Source: Stichopus chloronotus
Taxonomy: Eukaryota > Echinodermata > Holothuroidea > Aspidochirotida > Stichopodidae
NCBI GenBank assembly: GCA_021234535.1
Contig: CM037843.1
Coordinates: 39,805,200-39,869,199, forward strand
Reading direction: 5' to 3'
DNA: 64,000 nucleotides
The notes beneath the pieces are model-generated. The model was given only the letters and a program-made list of their open reading frames with translations, made no database searches and had not been told where the DNA came from. Shown here piece by piece: positions 12,930 to 27,900 of this stretch (the first letter of the stretch is position 1; every line of letters begins with the position of its first letter). The position numbers were made by a program, and so were the translations under genes.

Positions 12930-15900
12930 CTCGTTTTGGCGTTTCTATGATAATTGTAATGACGTGGCTGAGTATGTGTCGGCTTTCGTGGTAGACAACC
13001 AGGGTCATTTTATTTTAAAACAGAATCTTGATTACGAACTAAGTCAATCCCATATGAATTGTGTTTGTTTGTTACATCACGTGAAACAGTGACGAGTTCA
13101 TTTTTCTTTGTTTAGTGTTGCTATTTGTAGAAATAAATTATACAACCTAACTTCACTGTACCCTGTACGACAACAATGTGATATGTTCATAACGTGAGAG
13201 AAAGTGGAGAACCCTGGATAATACACCACAACTGGACAGACAGACAAATCGACAGACAGACAAACTGCCTTACTGCTTGTGCAATGCGGCAAGCAGTAGA
13301 CGAGGTTCTGGCAAACTGTAACAATAGTACGTATGAGATTAGATTTCGGAACATGAACATCTGGAATTTTCTCCTGGAGTTAAATGTCAAATCAAGTTAA
13401 ACGAAACTTTGAAAAGCCACAAGTAACGAAAGTTACATGCCATGAAAGCAGAGGGAAAGAGAACCAATGACAATCCAGTTTTGCTTCAAAAATATGTTCC
13501 AAAAACGAACTGTGTGATTAATCATTTGATTAAAGACTTTTGTAGATGAAATATAACATCGTAGCTTTTGACACTCTTAGATCTCACATATTTTATGCTT
13601 CAGCACATATTGTATGCATCAGTTACATATGGATGGACATTACAGAAAAAAGTAGAAAAAAAGACGTCAAGAGAACAGTGTTCAGGTCAATTAATACGTG
13701 TTTTCAAGTACACACCTTTCACGATAGACATCTTATCAGGTTACTTTAACTGCATAGTTCACTCGATTTTCATTTTGAGGGTCGCTTTACAGCCTCTTCA
13801 AATAAATGAAATCAGCAAAGTCATAAAACGCTTACATAAATGTTTAAACATAGAAGCTAATCGGTACTTTGTAGACTTCCATGTACACGTAAACACATAC
13901 ATTTTACTTTCGATTGTTCCGTCAACTTTGAGGACCGTGTCTCTTGGTGTGGGTCGGTTGATACAAACAGAATAAACGCCAAATATATTAGGCATATTCG
14001 CAACAATTTTCCAAAAGGATTACCATATACAATGAGGCGAAACCTCCTTAAACCGTGAAATGAGCCAGCCTCGAAGGTGTAATCTATATTACTGAAAGCT
14101 TTCATTAGAGTAATGAAAGCACTTGAGTTTGTTCAAGTTATCAGTGATGTACATGATCATGTTTTTGATAAACGCATAAGTGATGACATTAAAAAGGATA
14201 TCACTTCCATCATTTTTACCTCAACGTCTCAAAAATTTAGAGACACTCATGTTCTAAATTACCAGTCATTACGTTGCTCTCCATCCTGCGCTCCCTTTTC
14301 TGTACATCTGTGTTTCCCTTTAATGTTATGTCGCTTTTAGGTAATATAGGGTCTTTAAGTTTTTCCTCTGTCAAGATGCAACCTCAAAATAAGTCGTTTT
14401 CATACCGATGGATTCATCCTTTGTAACACATACCGGTATAAGTATTTCAGAAGGACAGATGTACGCAGCGAGTGCATGATGCCGCTACTGTTTCCAGTGT
14501 TTATGTTCTAAGGCAGAGGCTGCCGCCAGGTTTCAGAAAATACAGAGGGAGGGATTTTTTAAGTGTATGCCAGAGACATCTACTTACAAGCAAATAGATG
14601 GCTCTGTTGTATACCATAACATAACAACTTGCACGCTACTTCCCTTATGCATATATTACGCCAACACGTCGAGCGTTGTGAAAAATGGTGTCTCTATCTT
14701 TCCTGACAGGAGAAATCAATGGTCTCTATGTTACCCGGAAACTATTGTGAACTAACATTGCCGACACATAATGTCGATGCATGGAACGCCAAAAGGACAA
14801 AACGAATAGGTAGCGGGGGGATTTCAAGTGGTAGCAATGTAAACTGAAGTTAGGGTTAGGTAACGGTTTAAATGAAGACGAAGGGACATTAAATCACCCC
14901 AATACCTACCCGTTTATCCCTTTTAGCGTTCCATACGGGAGTAGCAAATTGGCCGAAACCCTTCCGGTAGCGTCACTGGAGACTACTGGTGTAGTCGCCA
15001 ATCCAGTTAAGAGTCTAGAGGCAAAGAAACTGTTTTTGCATGGGAAAATGGAAGATAAGCAACGAAATTTTGCGAGGAATTACAAAACGCATGAAGCCCC
15101 ATCCACCTTCGCCGCGTGTTCTTAGCTGGAAAGCGTTATGCGTTAAGTGAACTACCAGTAAACCATTTTTATCTACAACACACTTCCAATGAAATAAAGA
15201 ACATACATCACTCCCAATTTATCAAAATCAAATTCTGAGGTGTCATTTTTAACAGCTGTTTTAAGCTTTCAAATAATAATGTATTTTGTTTCAAATGGAG
15301 GTTATATTGATTAACTATTGTTTTATAACCTCAAGAGGTTTGTTGTTTTGTGTATCAAGGCCGTTTTTGCCCTTTTTGGAACAAGAGACCATTGCTAGCT
15401 AGAACGTTGTCTGTTACATTCTGAAATAGTTATCCTGTTGATATGTTATTAAGATGACTTCTTTTTCAAGTTTTGTATTTTCTGTTTCTCTCCCCAGTAG
15501 ATTTGATTCTTGAAATAACGTCATATCTGACTTGAAGTCATAATAGGCCTTATGGATTTATTTGATTAAAGTCCGTCTTGTTATGATAAACGCAGACAAT
15601 AGGTGGACCGTGGATTAAATGACAATAACTTGAGCATTTGCAGACCTGAATGAGTTTTTGAATGAGTTTTCTAAACTTGGATAAGAATCAGAATCCTTCA
15701 AGTGTAAGGTAAATGGTTTACTTTGCAGTATTTACCTCGACGTAACAAAAATGTTTTTTTTTTCACTTTATTTTACACTAGAAGAGGTCATTTAGTCATT
15801 CATTTACCCCAAATTTGTCAAAGGAAAGATCAAAACCTATTTAAGTCTTATTTACCTCGAATACATTACAAGACATGAAATCACAGTGGAAATGCAAACA

Positions 15901-18900
15901 ACGGGATCTTACAAGCACTAATATTATATATTTCTGGAAAACCGATTATCAGCAAACTGTCAGAAGACGCGTTATTTACTTGCTCTTTGTCTTCCCTGTT
16001 CTTTGATTTCAGTATTTCTGTGGTTTATTTACACTGCACTATATCTGGTCTGTAAATCTGGACTAGTTGTGCGGAGAGGTAATTCTCCATAAGAATACAG
16101 AAATCTCAAAGTTACGGTATGTCTTCAAAAGTTTAATCAGTTATGGGGACATGAACATGTATCCAGCAAAAAAAAACAAAAGATACCATGTTGTTCTTAT
16201 TGGTTTAAGCATCGCATTATCGAAGATCAAATTCTGTTTTAGACCTCATCTATTGTCATATATATCTTTCAGTGAAACTCCAGTGCACCGACGAGGCATT
16301 GGTCAGTATGCCACTCCGTGTTTAATGTGACTGCATAGTTTAGACATGGTTTTGTTTAATAACAGCTGCATGCACCCTTGTGACCGGAGACTAGGTATAG
16401 TTTGGCCTGTGGGTATATTATTCCAAATGTAAAAAGTGCCCTTGTCGTCACTTGAATATAACACGTGACAAATTCCACCATCTCTGTTGTATCCAAAACA
16501 ATTACAGTGCACTAATGGCAATATTGCAACTATATTAAGACTTAAAGATTTTTTCTTCGAGGGTTGGGAAGATACGAGCTAAAGTAGTCACGTGTGTTAC
16601 TCAACGCCACGGTGTCCACAGTCTCAACCTTCGTTCTCTTATTAAAGTCCCTTGCAGTCTACGTCACGAAGGGTTGCTTTGGTCACGATTTTTGTAGACT
16701 AAGTTGTTGAGAGATTCCTGACGGCAAAAGAATTACACAGTATCTTCTGCAAACTGGTGTGCACGGTTGTTTAATAGTGCAAGTTGGTCTTCTTTGTGTA
16801 AATTTTGGTGGGCGTTATCGGCAGGACAGACTTGTACAGTGTATTCGTACTCAATGAGAGGTCATGGATCTTAACCTAACCCCTAACTTAATCCTTACCC
16901 CGAAACGTAACCCGTGACCCATAAAACAATATTAACAGCCTTGTGACACATACCCTGCGACTAGAAATTTAAGCCAAATAATAATTTTAGCAGAACCGCA
17001 TCCTGTGGTAAATGTGTGGGAACATTCGTGCCAATGAAGAAAACGAATGTGTTACTTTGTCTTTAAAGTGTGAATTAAGAATAGTGTATTAATTTGAAAC
17101 TGACCACGTTCAAATAATGTCACTGAGAACATTACACTCTTTCACGTGATGGGATTATGACTTAGTTTTCACATGCATCAGACTTTAAACATACCACACT
17201 ATGGATTACATGTGGATATGTAAGTCTCCAAAAGCACCACCCTGTACCCGCGAGCACCATCCAACACAACTGCCCAACACCATTCTTAGACTACTTCGTT
17301 ACTGTAAATTGACCATCGCTTATCAATTTTCTTCCAAAGCTAAATTTTCTTCTGAAGTTAAATCGATGCTTTCTTGTTCATCTTTGGTGTAGTTACGTCA
17401 ATGTAGGTTAAAGGACGCCATGCTTGCCTCATCAGCTTTATCCCCTGTTTATTATTTCATGTCTGTCGTCTTTGATGAAAGCAATTCATCCATAAGTAGG
17501 TTGCAGTCATGTTTGTTTGCATTTCGTGCGTCATGCCAAATCCAAGAAAACCAGTTTCCCGCCAAATCTACAAGTATACAGCAAGGCGGGGCACGTTTGG
17601 CAGGTGCTAAATGGTCGATCGCTAATGAATGACGTCATCAACGCCAATGTTTGCTATAAATTCTTAACCGGGTGACGTGAAGAATGGAGGTACCGTCTAT
17701 ACGGGTCAATATAGTTTTATATTTATTCTTTGCCCTTTAGTTTTTGATTTTCCGTTTTTTGTTAACATCTTACACTAGTACCACAATTAGATCAGTGCTA
17801 AACCGATGCCTTATCGCAATTGATTTGTTCTTATTTGGGTTTTTCCCAAATTTCCCTATGACCTTCCCCATGTTTCCCAGGCTGATGCAAGAGGACATAT
17901 AGTGTCAAAAAGGAAGGTGCACACACCGCATATACTCATATACACTATAATGTTTGTCGTGTTTACAGCTGAGTACTTTAAAATACCACATCGGCTGGGA
18001 CTAGGTCGGGTAGTGAACACAACTAAGGATATGTTCACCTGCTTGAACTGCCAAAGACATAAATGTTTACCGATCGTGTGAAGAAAAACATGTCAAATAT
18101 CTCCCAAGGAAAAAAAGCATGCATGTCAAATATCAAGCAGTACCTTTGTACTTACTTAATTTATCTTCTCTAATCGAAATGATATCAACAACAGTGCTAA
18201 CAATATAATGACGTAGATGACATTAAACAACAGTATTCGTTTAGAAAAGTGTTTTAATGACTCCACTAATGCTGTTTTTTTTTTTTTAATGTTGTGTTCT
18301 TTTCGAAAATCTATAAAATTTCGTAAACACAACGTATTTTGTTTTTGGTGTACTTGGTTTGTTTCATCCCCATCATTTTAGCATTTAGATCGTGATGAGT
18401 ATAAATTAAAATGCAGACGATGAAATTCCTGAAAATCAAAATAGTTAAACAGTAGTCTTTAATTTCAGGGAAACGTATCTACCTATATTTATATATATGA
18501 TACACAATGTACATGATGACTTCAGGTGAATGTTGTTCTCTTTTTAGTGCACTTTTTGTCAATGTAAATAATTTAATTTGCGGCCGACTTGTCTGCGTCT
18601 TCCGAGGGGCGAAACTGCAGTTTTGTCTTTTTAATGTTGCTTTGGTGTTGTACTCCCTGAGTAACTTTCGGCCCCGCTAGGCATGCGTAAGCAATCTGGT
18701 TTTGTCCCGACCTGTATCAGGACTAATAGAAAATACATTAATGATCGAACTTTTCTGAGGGATATCGTCTGCAGTGTTCCCACTCACTGCCGAAACGAGG
18801 GAAAAGTCTGTTAAATGTACTCTACATTTAGAGTGCCCAGATCACGTTTCATTTATATTGAATAGCCTTTGGTTACCATTGCTAGAACCGAGCCGCAACG

Positions 18901-21900
18901 TAATTGTAGTTTTTATTATATATGACTGACCGTTGGAGAATTTCCCTCATACTAGTTAGATAGGTTTGCTTTTAGCAAACAATTACAGTAATTGATAATC
19001 CATGAGTGAATTCTCCAGCATCGCTTGGAGGGCTTAAACAATTTTCAGAAACATGACTTGCCTGGGTAGACTCGAAGGCTAAAAGTACCTCGAGTTTCCT
19101 CCGCAATATCATCGATTTCTGCCATAGCCTATATTGCTATAAGAGTTGGAGTGAAAGAAATACCTCTAGCAACACTTTACTTGACAATAATCGATTGATT
19201 TTCAACTTGAAATCCAGCATTTCTCTTACCCACAAATAACTTCCTTCTACGTTACACTGTGCCTAGCCAGTTTTTCCAACGTGCACCATATCACTATTGT
19301 TTGTGACATTTATTTACAGAGAACAGCCTAAAGATTTTATTAACCGTCTCTGTTAGCCTTTCGTCTTCATATCCTTTGTGTCTCTGTGGTATCCCAGCCC
19401 TTTCTACTCAGATCAATATCTGAGGGTCGCTGCCCGATAGGCGTTACGTCGACCCATCAAACCAATACCCCATTGATACAGTTATGGCCACCAGTTCCTA
19501 TGTCAGGGGTGGCCAACCTCTTTTAAAAGGAAGTAGGGGGTTTAGAATACATCAACATGAAGTACGGTACTAAAAAATAGCTTTTAGTCATTATTAAACC
19601 ATTCAGTATCATCAATAAACATCTGCCAAAACTTCATCTCCCCAAAACATTGTGCATGTGATGAGTAACGGAAGATGCATCATTTGAATTTTGAAAAGTT
19701 TGGGTGAACAAATTAGTGTTGAGCAACAAATAACTGAGTTTCTATCTGTGAGAAACTTATTTCTTGAAAAAAAAAAAGACTACTGACCTTCCTTATTTTG
19801 AATAATCTATCATTCTGCATGCACAAAAATTGTTTTTGTAAGTCTGGATGTTTTCTGTGAAACAAATGCCCTATTTCCCTTTAATATGGGGATCACATTG
19901 CTTCCATTGACGCTCGTTGGGTGCATGGCATATTAAAACGCAGTCAATCTATTATCCCCACATATAATATCTGTACTGTAAAAAAAAACAAAAAACAAAT
20001 GTCGCGCCCGAACCGTTGAGTAGATAAGACAATAGAATTGTATAATGACGTAATCATATGCATGCAGACCTGTCTATGGCAATGCAAATACCAAATCAGG
20101 TGTGAAAAAATAGGACTATCGGCATATCGATAGGGTGTCAGATTTGACAACAAAGTATCGCAAACACTATAGCAGTCTATATGCATTGGATCTTCATTAC
20201 TTTTCATCTTTCGTTTCTTTTTTAATTCTATTTAGTTTCTATTCGAAGGGGTTTCAGGGACCCTTGCCTCTTTTCCGACTGCATTTGACCCGCGTGCCAC
20301 AGGCTAGGCTTCCTCTGCCATAAGTTAAGACGTTGCCTTTCATACCGCAACAAACCCATAACAAATTAAACTTTCTCAATGTTTGGTTTTCCGTATTCGT
20401 ATATGTTCAATGAATTTCTTTTTTGTTTTTGTAGGTTTCATTAAATCTTTCACTGTTTTCATGTCGTTATTGCCCAGGTATACTAATCTCTTTGTTAGGA
20501 TACCTCACAAACAATCCCTCATCATCTTATATTTCTTTCTTCATTTCATTTCATTTCTTGCTAGTTAAATCTATTGAGTATTTTTTGTAGTCAGTGACAT
20601 TTCTGCGCCCCTCAGCTAGCTGCTTTCATTCGTTCAGGTTACACGCTAAAGAGGAGGATGGGACATGTCCATTTTTCGGAGTGATTCCATCTACGAACGA
20701 TGGTCTCGTTACAAAATATCTTCAACGTGCGAAAGTATCATGTTTCTATATTAAATATGCGCGTGATCTTACAAATTGACCACACGATGAAGTCAAGATA
20801 GCTTCCAAGTCGATTATGAAGTTTCTCCAAATACGTCTAAACCAGGGAAGATAAAGGATGCTATGACATGGACTTTAAGAGCAGGGTCTGATTGCTCACA
20901 GGTATCGAAAAACACGAGGAAATCATGCAGTTTTGTGACTCGTCGAAGAATGGTCATCAATATACGATGATATAGTAATAAGAAAGCAAAGCTATTTAAA
21001 ACACATCAGAAGTACGCCAACGGCAGTGAAGTTTCAATCTCACGAACAGCTTGCCCCGTTCGGTATAAATCTCCATCCACTAATTTTCATAATTCCTCTT
21101 TAACAACTGTCAACCAAAGGAAATGGGACATTTCTATCTATTAAGAGGCCAATCCTGTGACATTTGGTGTCCTGTTCTTTTACAGTTTGTGTTGATCATT
21201 AGTTCCGCTGCTGCTAAATGAAAGCTATCAAAGTGGTAAGTCACGGTGAGACGTAAATTTGTCAGATACGATTTTCTTGGCGTTATATCGTGAGGCATTT
21301 GATAGGGTTTCTGTCGCGCTATTATTATCTTCGACTTGTAGCATCATGTCGTCACCGTGTTGTTGTACTTCATGCAGTATGTTCGGTGGGTGCCTGGAAG
21401 GGGAATGGTGGCCGGGGTGGTGGTTGATGTTTTCATCCTTTTCCTTTATGGTGTGCGTGCCTTGAAAACGCTATTTCCCATTCGTGTTTTCCATGCTTTC
21501 TCATTCTGTATCATTATACTGTTATTACTCATAAACATATACATTATGTGACAAGAAGGCCAAAAGAAAAAGAAAAAGCGAAATAACGGGAAAACTAGAA
21601 GGCCAGAGATTTGGCACCGAAGTTCTACCCGAATACCGACGATAAATGTTATATCTCACGTTATTCGAAGCAAAGTTGGGCACAATAGCGCATCCTAAAT
21701 TTGCTCCTGAGATATAAGGGGCTTTCGTAAGGGGAATTGACCTAAGAGTATATATTAAAGGTCATTTGATAATCTCACCCACTCAAACATTTAAAGCAGG
21801 CGATGGTTGTCGACACATGATTTCGTTTGCATCAATCATAGTGTTGTTACTGAATTTAAAAATAAATCCGCGTTTGTGACTCTGCACGTTCGTGATAAAG

Positions 21901-24900
21901 AACGATAATTGGCTAGAGAAATGTCTTTTCTACAACATACTATATCTTGGCTGCTAAGACTATAGACTAGACTTCTGCCCTTTGCTGAATGATCTACGAA
22001 GGCAAGCTATGAAGTAGTCCTTACGTATCATAGATTTTTTTTGACGCTGTAAAAGTAAAACATGCCTAGTAGCCTAGTAGCCTACATCTATCGGAGTGAA
22101 ACAACATCACATGTGGGTTTTATGTCGGCAGTGTAGCCTATGGATATTTAATTGTCACGATTCCCCAAGGGCTAATGACAACGTGGGTTAGAAATATAGG
22201 CCACTGTTCTTTGTACATTTCTTTTTTAGATGGTGGGTGTAGCTGTTTGTAGACCCATTTCGATTCTGTCGATCACATTTACACTAAGCTGACTTCTTGT
22301 CAGGTCGAATGTAGAGACCTGATCTGAACTAGATTTTGCTCTTCGTTTTTAGTGGGTTAAGTCACATCTCTTCATCATCATCGTTATATGCGAGGGTCAT
22401 CGTACAAGAACTCACTGGCCGTTAATCTTTGAAGAGCCTCGCATGAAGCTGTTATAATGACCTTATAAAAGCCTAGAGTGTCAGTTACCGTGGCAACTGT
22501 CAACTTGTCTTCTTTTGGTGTGGTTATATCTATCAAACGCCAATTATCTAGTCTTGTTAACTTTATCATTCATTGGTCGGCTCCTTAATTTGAAATGACG
22601 AGCAAAAAGGAAGTTGGAATAACTGTCCCAGTTACGTATGATTACATAGCAAGCCAAAAGAAGCTTAAATGCAAAAACGAAACATTTCTTTTAAATACTT
22701 ACGTACATTTTCCCATCTAATTGCCTGTCTATGATTTTAGACAATTTCTTTGCTTTGTAAAATCGGCTTAAGGCATCGCATTATATATTTCGTAGAAAAA
22801 TAAAATGACAAATTATAACTAGGAAATCGGTACTCGAACTCCCGGTTCTTTTACTTTCATTGTTAATTCAATGTACCTAAGGCACAACTGTCAAAATTGA
22901 CTGAATTAACAAGATAAGCTCTTTCACTCTAAAGTTACCTGTAAATATAGAGACGATTTTTTAATATGTTCACAAGCACTTTAAATATTACAGGAATTAC
23001 GTAGTAAGAGGTGGAAAAACGTTTCCTTGTTCTCTGTATATAATACGTAAAATGCTATGTGGTATTACACATGGAAGCATGCAGGTTGGTATGTTCAAAA
23101 TCACAAACCAGCAGTGGCCTATACTCAAAATGAGATGCATTCACTCTCCACTTCATTGCCACTTGCGTATTCTAAAGTTAGATATTACCTTCAAATGTTA
23201 CATACGCAATGAAGACGCGCTAGTTTTATGTACAACTATTTTCTAACATTTCATCCACGGCCGTTTCACTTCAATTGTCAATAACACTCTGATCTGTTGT
23301 ACGGCATGTCATTAGAGGTTCACCCATTCTCTAACTTGACCGCAAGTTTCCCCTAGTTTTAACGTGGGTCACATGACACCATGCACACGTGACCGGAAAT
23401 CTGCTGTGATATGAACCATCAGCGTCGTCCGCACTGTTCGTGGTTCGTGCAAAAAACAACGATGCAGTTGACGAATCGTAAAAATAAAAAAAAAACCTGA
23501 AGTAGGTACGTAACAGCGATTCATATCAGGCTGGTAGTCAAAGATGTAAGCACAACTTGAGAACGAATTAACCAGAAACAGCACTTTTTGTATTCGCTCT
23601 ACCTTGAAGAGAGTGAGAAGTCAGTTTAACGGAGTCTCTATATAACGAGCGAATTAAACTCTACGTAATCATGTAATGGGATGACCTTAGAAGAATAATT
23701 AAGTTGCCACTCTAATTTTAAAGATTTATATCCTTGATTTAAGGGATAAATTTTCATATACGTCACCATCGGATAATCAACAAAAAAATCAATCTTCGAA
23801 AGAATGGTAGCCAATATTTGCACTTTCAAAAACTGAATACGCACCTCTTGTATTGACGTCACGTAACAACAAATGAAGACGCCTCCTTGAGGCAAGCAAA
23901 CGAATGGCATACACATTGCAACACTAGCGTTACATGAAGATCGAATGGGAGAGACACAACGCGCAGGTGTTAAATTTAGCACCTTATTATCAAGGAGGAA
24001 ACTTCTCTGTACATTCACATGCAAGGATGTATTCTTTTTTCGAAAGGTAAACAGTACGTGCATAATAAGAATGCTACAGTTGGCAAAAGCTAAGTATACC
24101 CCCCCCCCCTCCCCGTGAATAATTGTTGTTTTGTCACATGTTAAATTGCCTAAGTTTTGTTTCTTTTGCCTTTGTCTCGTGAAGTACCTATAGAATAACA
24201 CCCACTCTGGAAAAATCTGCTCCCTGCAATTTATCTTTGTTTATTATTGGTTTTCAAACCGTTTTAAGAGGAGACAAATTCTGCCATATTGACGAACTGG
24301 TCCTGTAATTCCCAATTTTCCTGTAAATGGCACTTTAGGCTTCACTGAGGAAGGCGCATCCTCGACAACATACGAAGACCTCTGTCAATTATTGACGAAA
24401 ATGAGCATTACGTTACATGATAATGTCTTTTTGTGCTTCAGGTTGAGAGTTTTTCTTTAATCTTTGAATGTGGTATCCTCGCCCTGAGTCCAGACTGTCT
24501 CTTATTCATGTACGCGATGCAGTCATTAATTTAAAGAGTTTGTAAACAAAAATAAAATAAAGAAAAAGTGCGACAATTCACTGAAGAAATTACAAGATGA
24601 AAAGGGCGCACGGAAATACAACAGCATAGACCTTGAAACTGAACGAAGCACATATGGTGAACATATGTATATGGTGCCATGGTGTTGGTGGAGTTGGAAC
24701 GGAGTGGTAACGCATGTGTAATGGTAGCTGACAAACGAAGGTTACGATTTGATGTAGTGTACCTACAAACTTCCAGAAGCAGTACCGGTATATTGTATGT
24801 TGTACTCTAAGCCCATCCTCTTTTCGTTCTTGATGAACAGATTTAAGTACATACTTGCGCTCGCATGTGAATTCGAATGCATGTACCAATATATATGCTG

Positions 24901-27900
24901 ACTGAAACAGCAGTGAATGCAATGTGCCACATTGCGTAATCACAGAAGATGGTTGATGTCGGAAAGGTCATTAATATGAATTTTAACCTGATTTTTATTC
25001 GCATCGATCAACCCATAAATTAAGACTAGAGCACGAGCTTTAATTGAATCTCACTTTATATGTTCTGTTAACCAAGGAGTGTGGTGCTCTCAAGAACGGG
25101 TAAAATGCACTATACACGAAGAACACTCACTTGTCTACATTCAACATCGCTGACAGATCTGAAATGTAGACACATGTATAGAAGATATGTAACGAAAAAA
25201 TCATTCCCATATCGGTAAATGTTTTCAAAGTCTCCACAAATACAGCAACTGAGTATACGACTGCTTTAACCCATGGCTGTCAGCTGCCATTTGACTTCAA
25301 TACGATCTCTAGTAGAGATCCATTATTTACTAAACTTTATCAAAGTTATTCATGAAATCATGCATTTTTCCCCTCAGTGTATATCTCCTTTTCCTTTTTT
25401 CCCCAAATCGTTACCTGTTCCTTCCGTAGCCACAATAAACATAAGTATGCTTGGCTTTAGGTGGGACCGGATAATAAGTAGAGACAAAAAGCCAAGGGCA
25501 CGCATGCATGAATGAGCTGCATGTCAAAACCCCAGGTAGTGTAAATTCCAAACCTATCATGTCGCATTTTTACTTTGTCATTCAATATGTTTATCAATAC
25601 ATCTCATAACATATGTTGGTAGAAAGCTGCCATAGTAATGTAGATTCTGGTTAAGTATATCCGTCTGCGAGGCTTAAATGTCCAAATACTAATATATTTA
25701 TATATGAAACAGGAATCGGTCTAAATTAACGTTCCTGCCTCCCAGGTTATCGAACGTGATCTTTAAACTAATGCTGGTACAGTTAATGATTGCGTCAAGT
25801 ACTTTCATTGGAATATATACTGGTTATTAATATCACTGAATATTAAGTTTTTTTCTATGTTCAAATAAACATGGGTTCAGCAATTGAATTTAAGCATATT
25901 AACTCGTACGTACACGTTCAACACGTTTAAATACTCCATACTTCGATAAATAACGTAGTATTTCTTTTATGAAGTGCAACATACTGGGAGTTGAATCAGC
26001 AAACAGTTCACGAATCTGAGATATAGGCCTTCCTGCCTATGTGACTTTCAGTTTATTTTCAGCGTTCTGCTTCTTTGAATGTTTTTGTCGATAAGTACGG
26101 TGGTTTTATTAATCGCCGATTAATGCTACGTATCACTTCAACAACATGTATTACAGAAATGGTTATGGTCGATCAGTATAACTTTTCATATTTTTTCCCA
26201 TTTTTATTCGCCCTTTCAGATTACACCGCAATAACTCGTAGATCCGTTTTGAATTCTTCGTAATTCGACTACTCACACTACGTCACACTCACAATGGTAA
26301 GTATATGAAGATTCAAGCAATAGGCTATAAGTACATGTATGAGCGTTTAATTTTGATATGTATCAGACGTTCTGACACCCACTGTCGTTGGCTGAGATAA
26401 TTTGTCGTCTACTAGCAGTAATTTTAGATCATTTTAGTCATTCATATCGGTAAAACTCATTACTATTACCCTGTTTTGTGAATATTTTTCCTTCCTGAAA
26501 TCATCTATTTTATAAGCATTTGTTGAAACTCAAGACGAAAGAGAAAATAAATGTTGCTGTCAATTTATATATACCAAAAATTGAATTTCATGATGACAAA
26601 AGAAGGTTCAAAATAACGTCAACAAAACGTTAATCACAACCGGTATTTATAAGTTTGTGGCAGAGTTGTATACAACTGAACAAAATAGAGCGAAGTCGTA
26701 AGATATTTTCTCTGTCGAGACTCTGCCATTTGTCCTCGTTCACGACCAACTAAAACACAAAATGGAGACAGTGATCAAATATGCTTCCAATGAATTTGTC
26801 CCCACTCGAGTAACCTACATATCTGTATCAAAGTTTCTTCTGTTACTCAGAGTCTGTTTAATATTATCAATTGCCTATTTCAATTATACCCATTTGTCGT
26901 TCTTATGAAGTAATCACAAATTACGTAATCATGACAGGTGCGTATCGCTAGTGAGGAAAGGTAAGGTTTAATAGCAAGGGTAGCACGTGCTCTCTTCGCA
27001 TCGGCCATGGGTTGATTTGACGTGAACTGTCAGCACATGGTTATCAACATAGCTTTAGTGAAGGATGCGACAAACAGATTTGTTTCGACTAATAGGTAAA
27101 GACGATAAAAAATGTTTTTATTGAATTTATAATTTCTGTGGAGAGAAAATGCAAATCATCGAACGGTGCACATTACGTGCCTTTTATACTTCACAATATC
27201 GGTTTCGAATGGAGTGTCAGTAGGTATCGCGGTCGTGTAAATGTATGTGTTAAATATTACAATATAGTAACGGTCTCTTCATACATATTAATTACATTTT
27301 ACTTGAACGTGCGTTTGTAATACATTTGACTATCATAGCTGATGTCACCATGTAATAAGGAAAAGCCTGAAACTAAAACGAGTTTATTACATTTGAAGAT
27401 GCACCACTTTGAAATGAAACCTGGGAGCGAATATAAATGAAATTCTTTTCGGTTCACTGGAATTGATTTGAGTATCATCAGTCAAAAAGTCACTATTTGC
27501 CTCATTTCAATTTAACTTCATTTCTGAACATTGCGTTAGTTGTATTTGTATGAACGTTTCCACGACTCTTGGTTAGCTTTTAATTGTGGACATTTCACAT
27601 TACTGTTAGCGACATTAACTAGAAGGGATATAATCATGGAACTATTATGGCGTAACGTGGAAGGGATGCCTGTACGCCTTTGAAACATTATTTTCATGCG
27701 AAATTCACTGTATGACTAGTCGGAAAGTAGTACTTGAAGCTCCATGGTAGGACTGACTCCACAGCAGCTAATAAAATAATTTAGTGCCATTTATGAGAAA
27801 TAGTTTATAGCCCACTACTAACGAGTGATATATTTCTCAGTGGCCTCGGATTTGAAACTAGGTTGCCTGGTTGACGGTGTTTGAGGACCACATTTCACCA

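Noticed and set aside
13568..13975. 135-codon plus frame
   Set aside because: Overlapped by open frames on both strands, no homology pattern, no splice sites of note.
16860..16925. Internal telomere array
   Set aside because: AACCTAACCCCTAAC is degenerate and too short to be an interstitial telomere tract.
23638..24201. Longest open frame in the window (187 codons, minus)
   Set aside because: No domain, signal, or splice context; contains a poly-C-derived Gly run and an unremarkable composition. Length alone is expected by chance in 64 kb across six frames.
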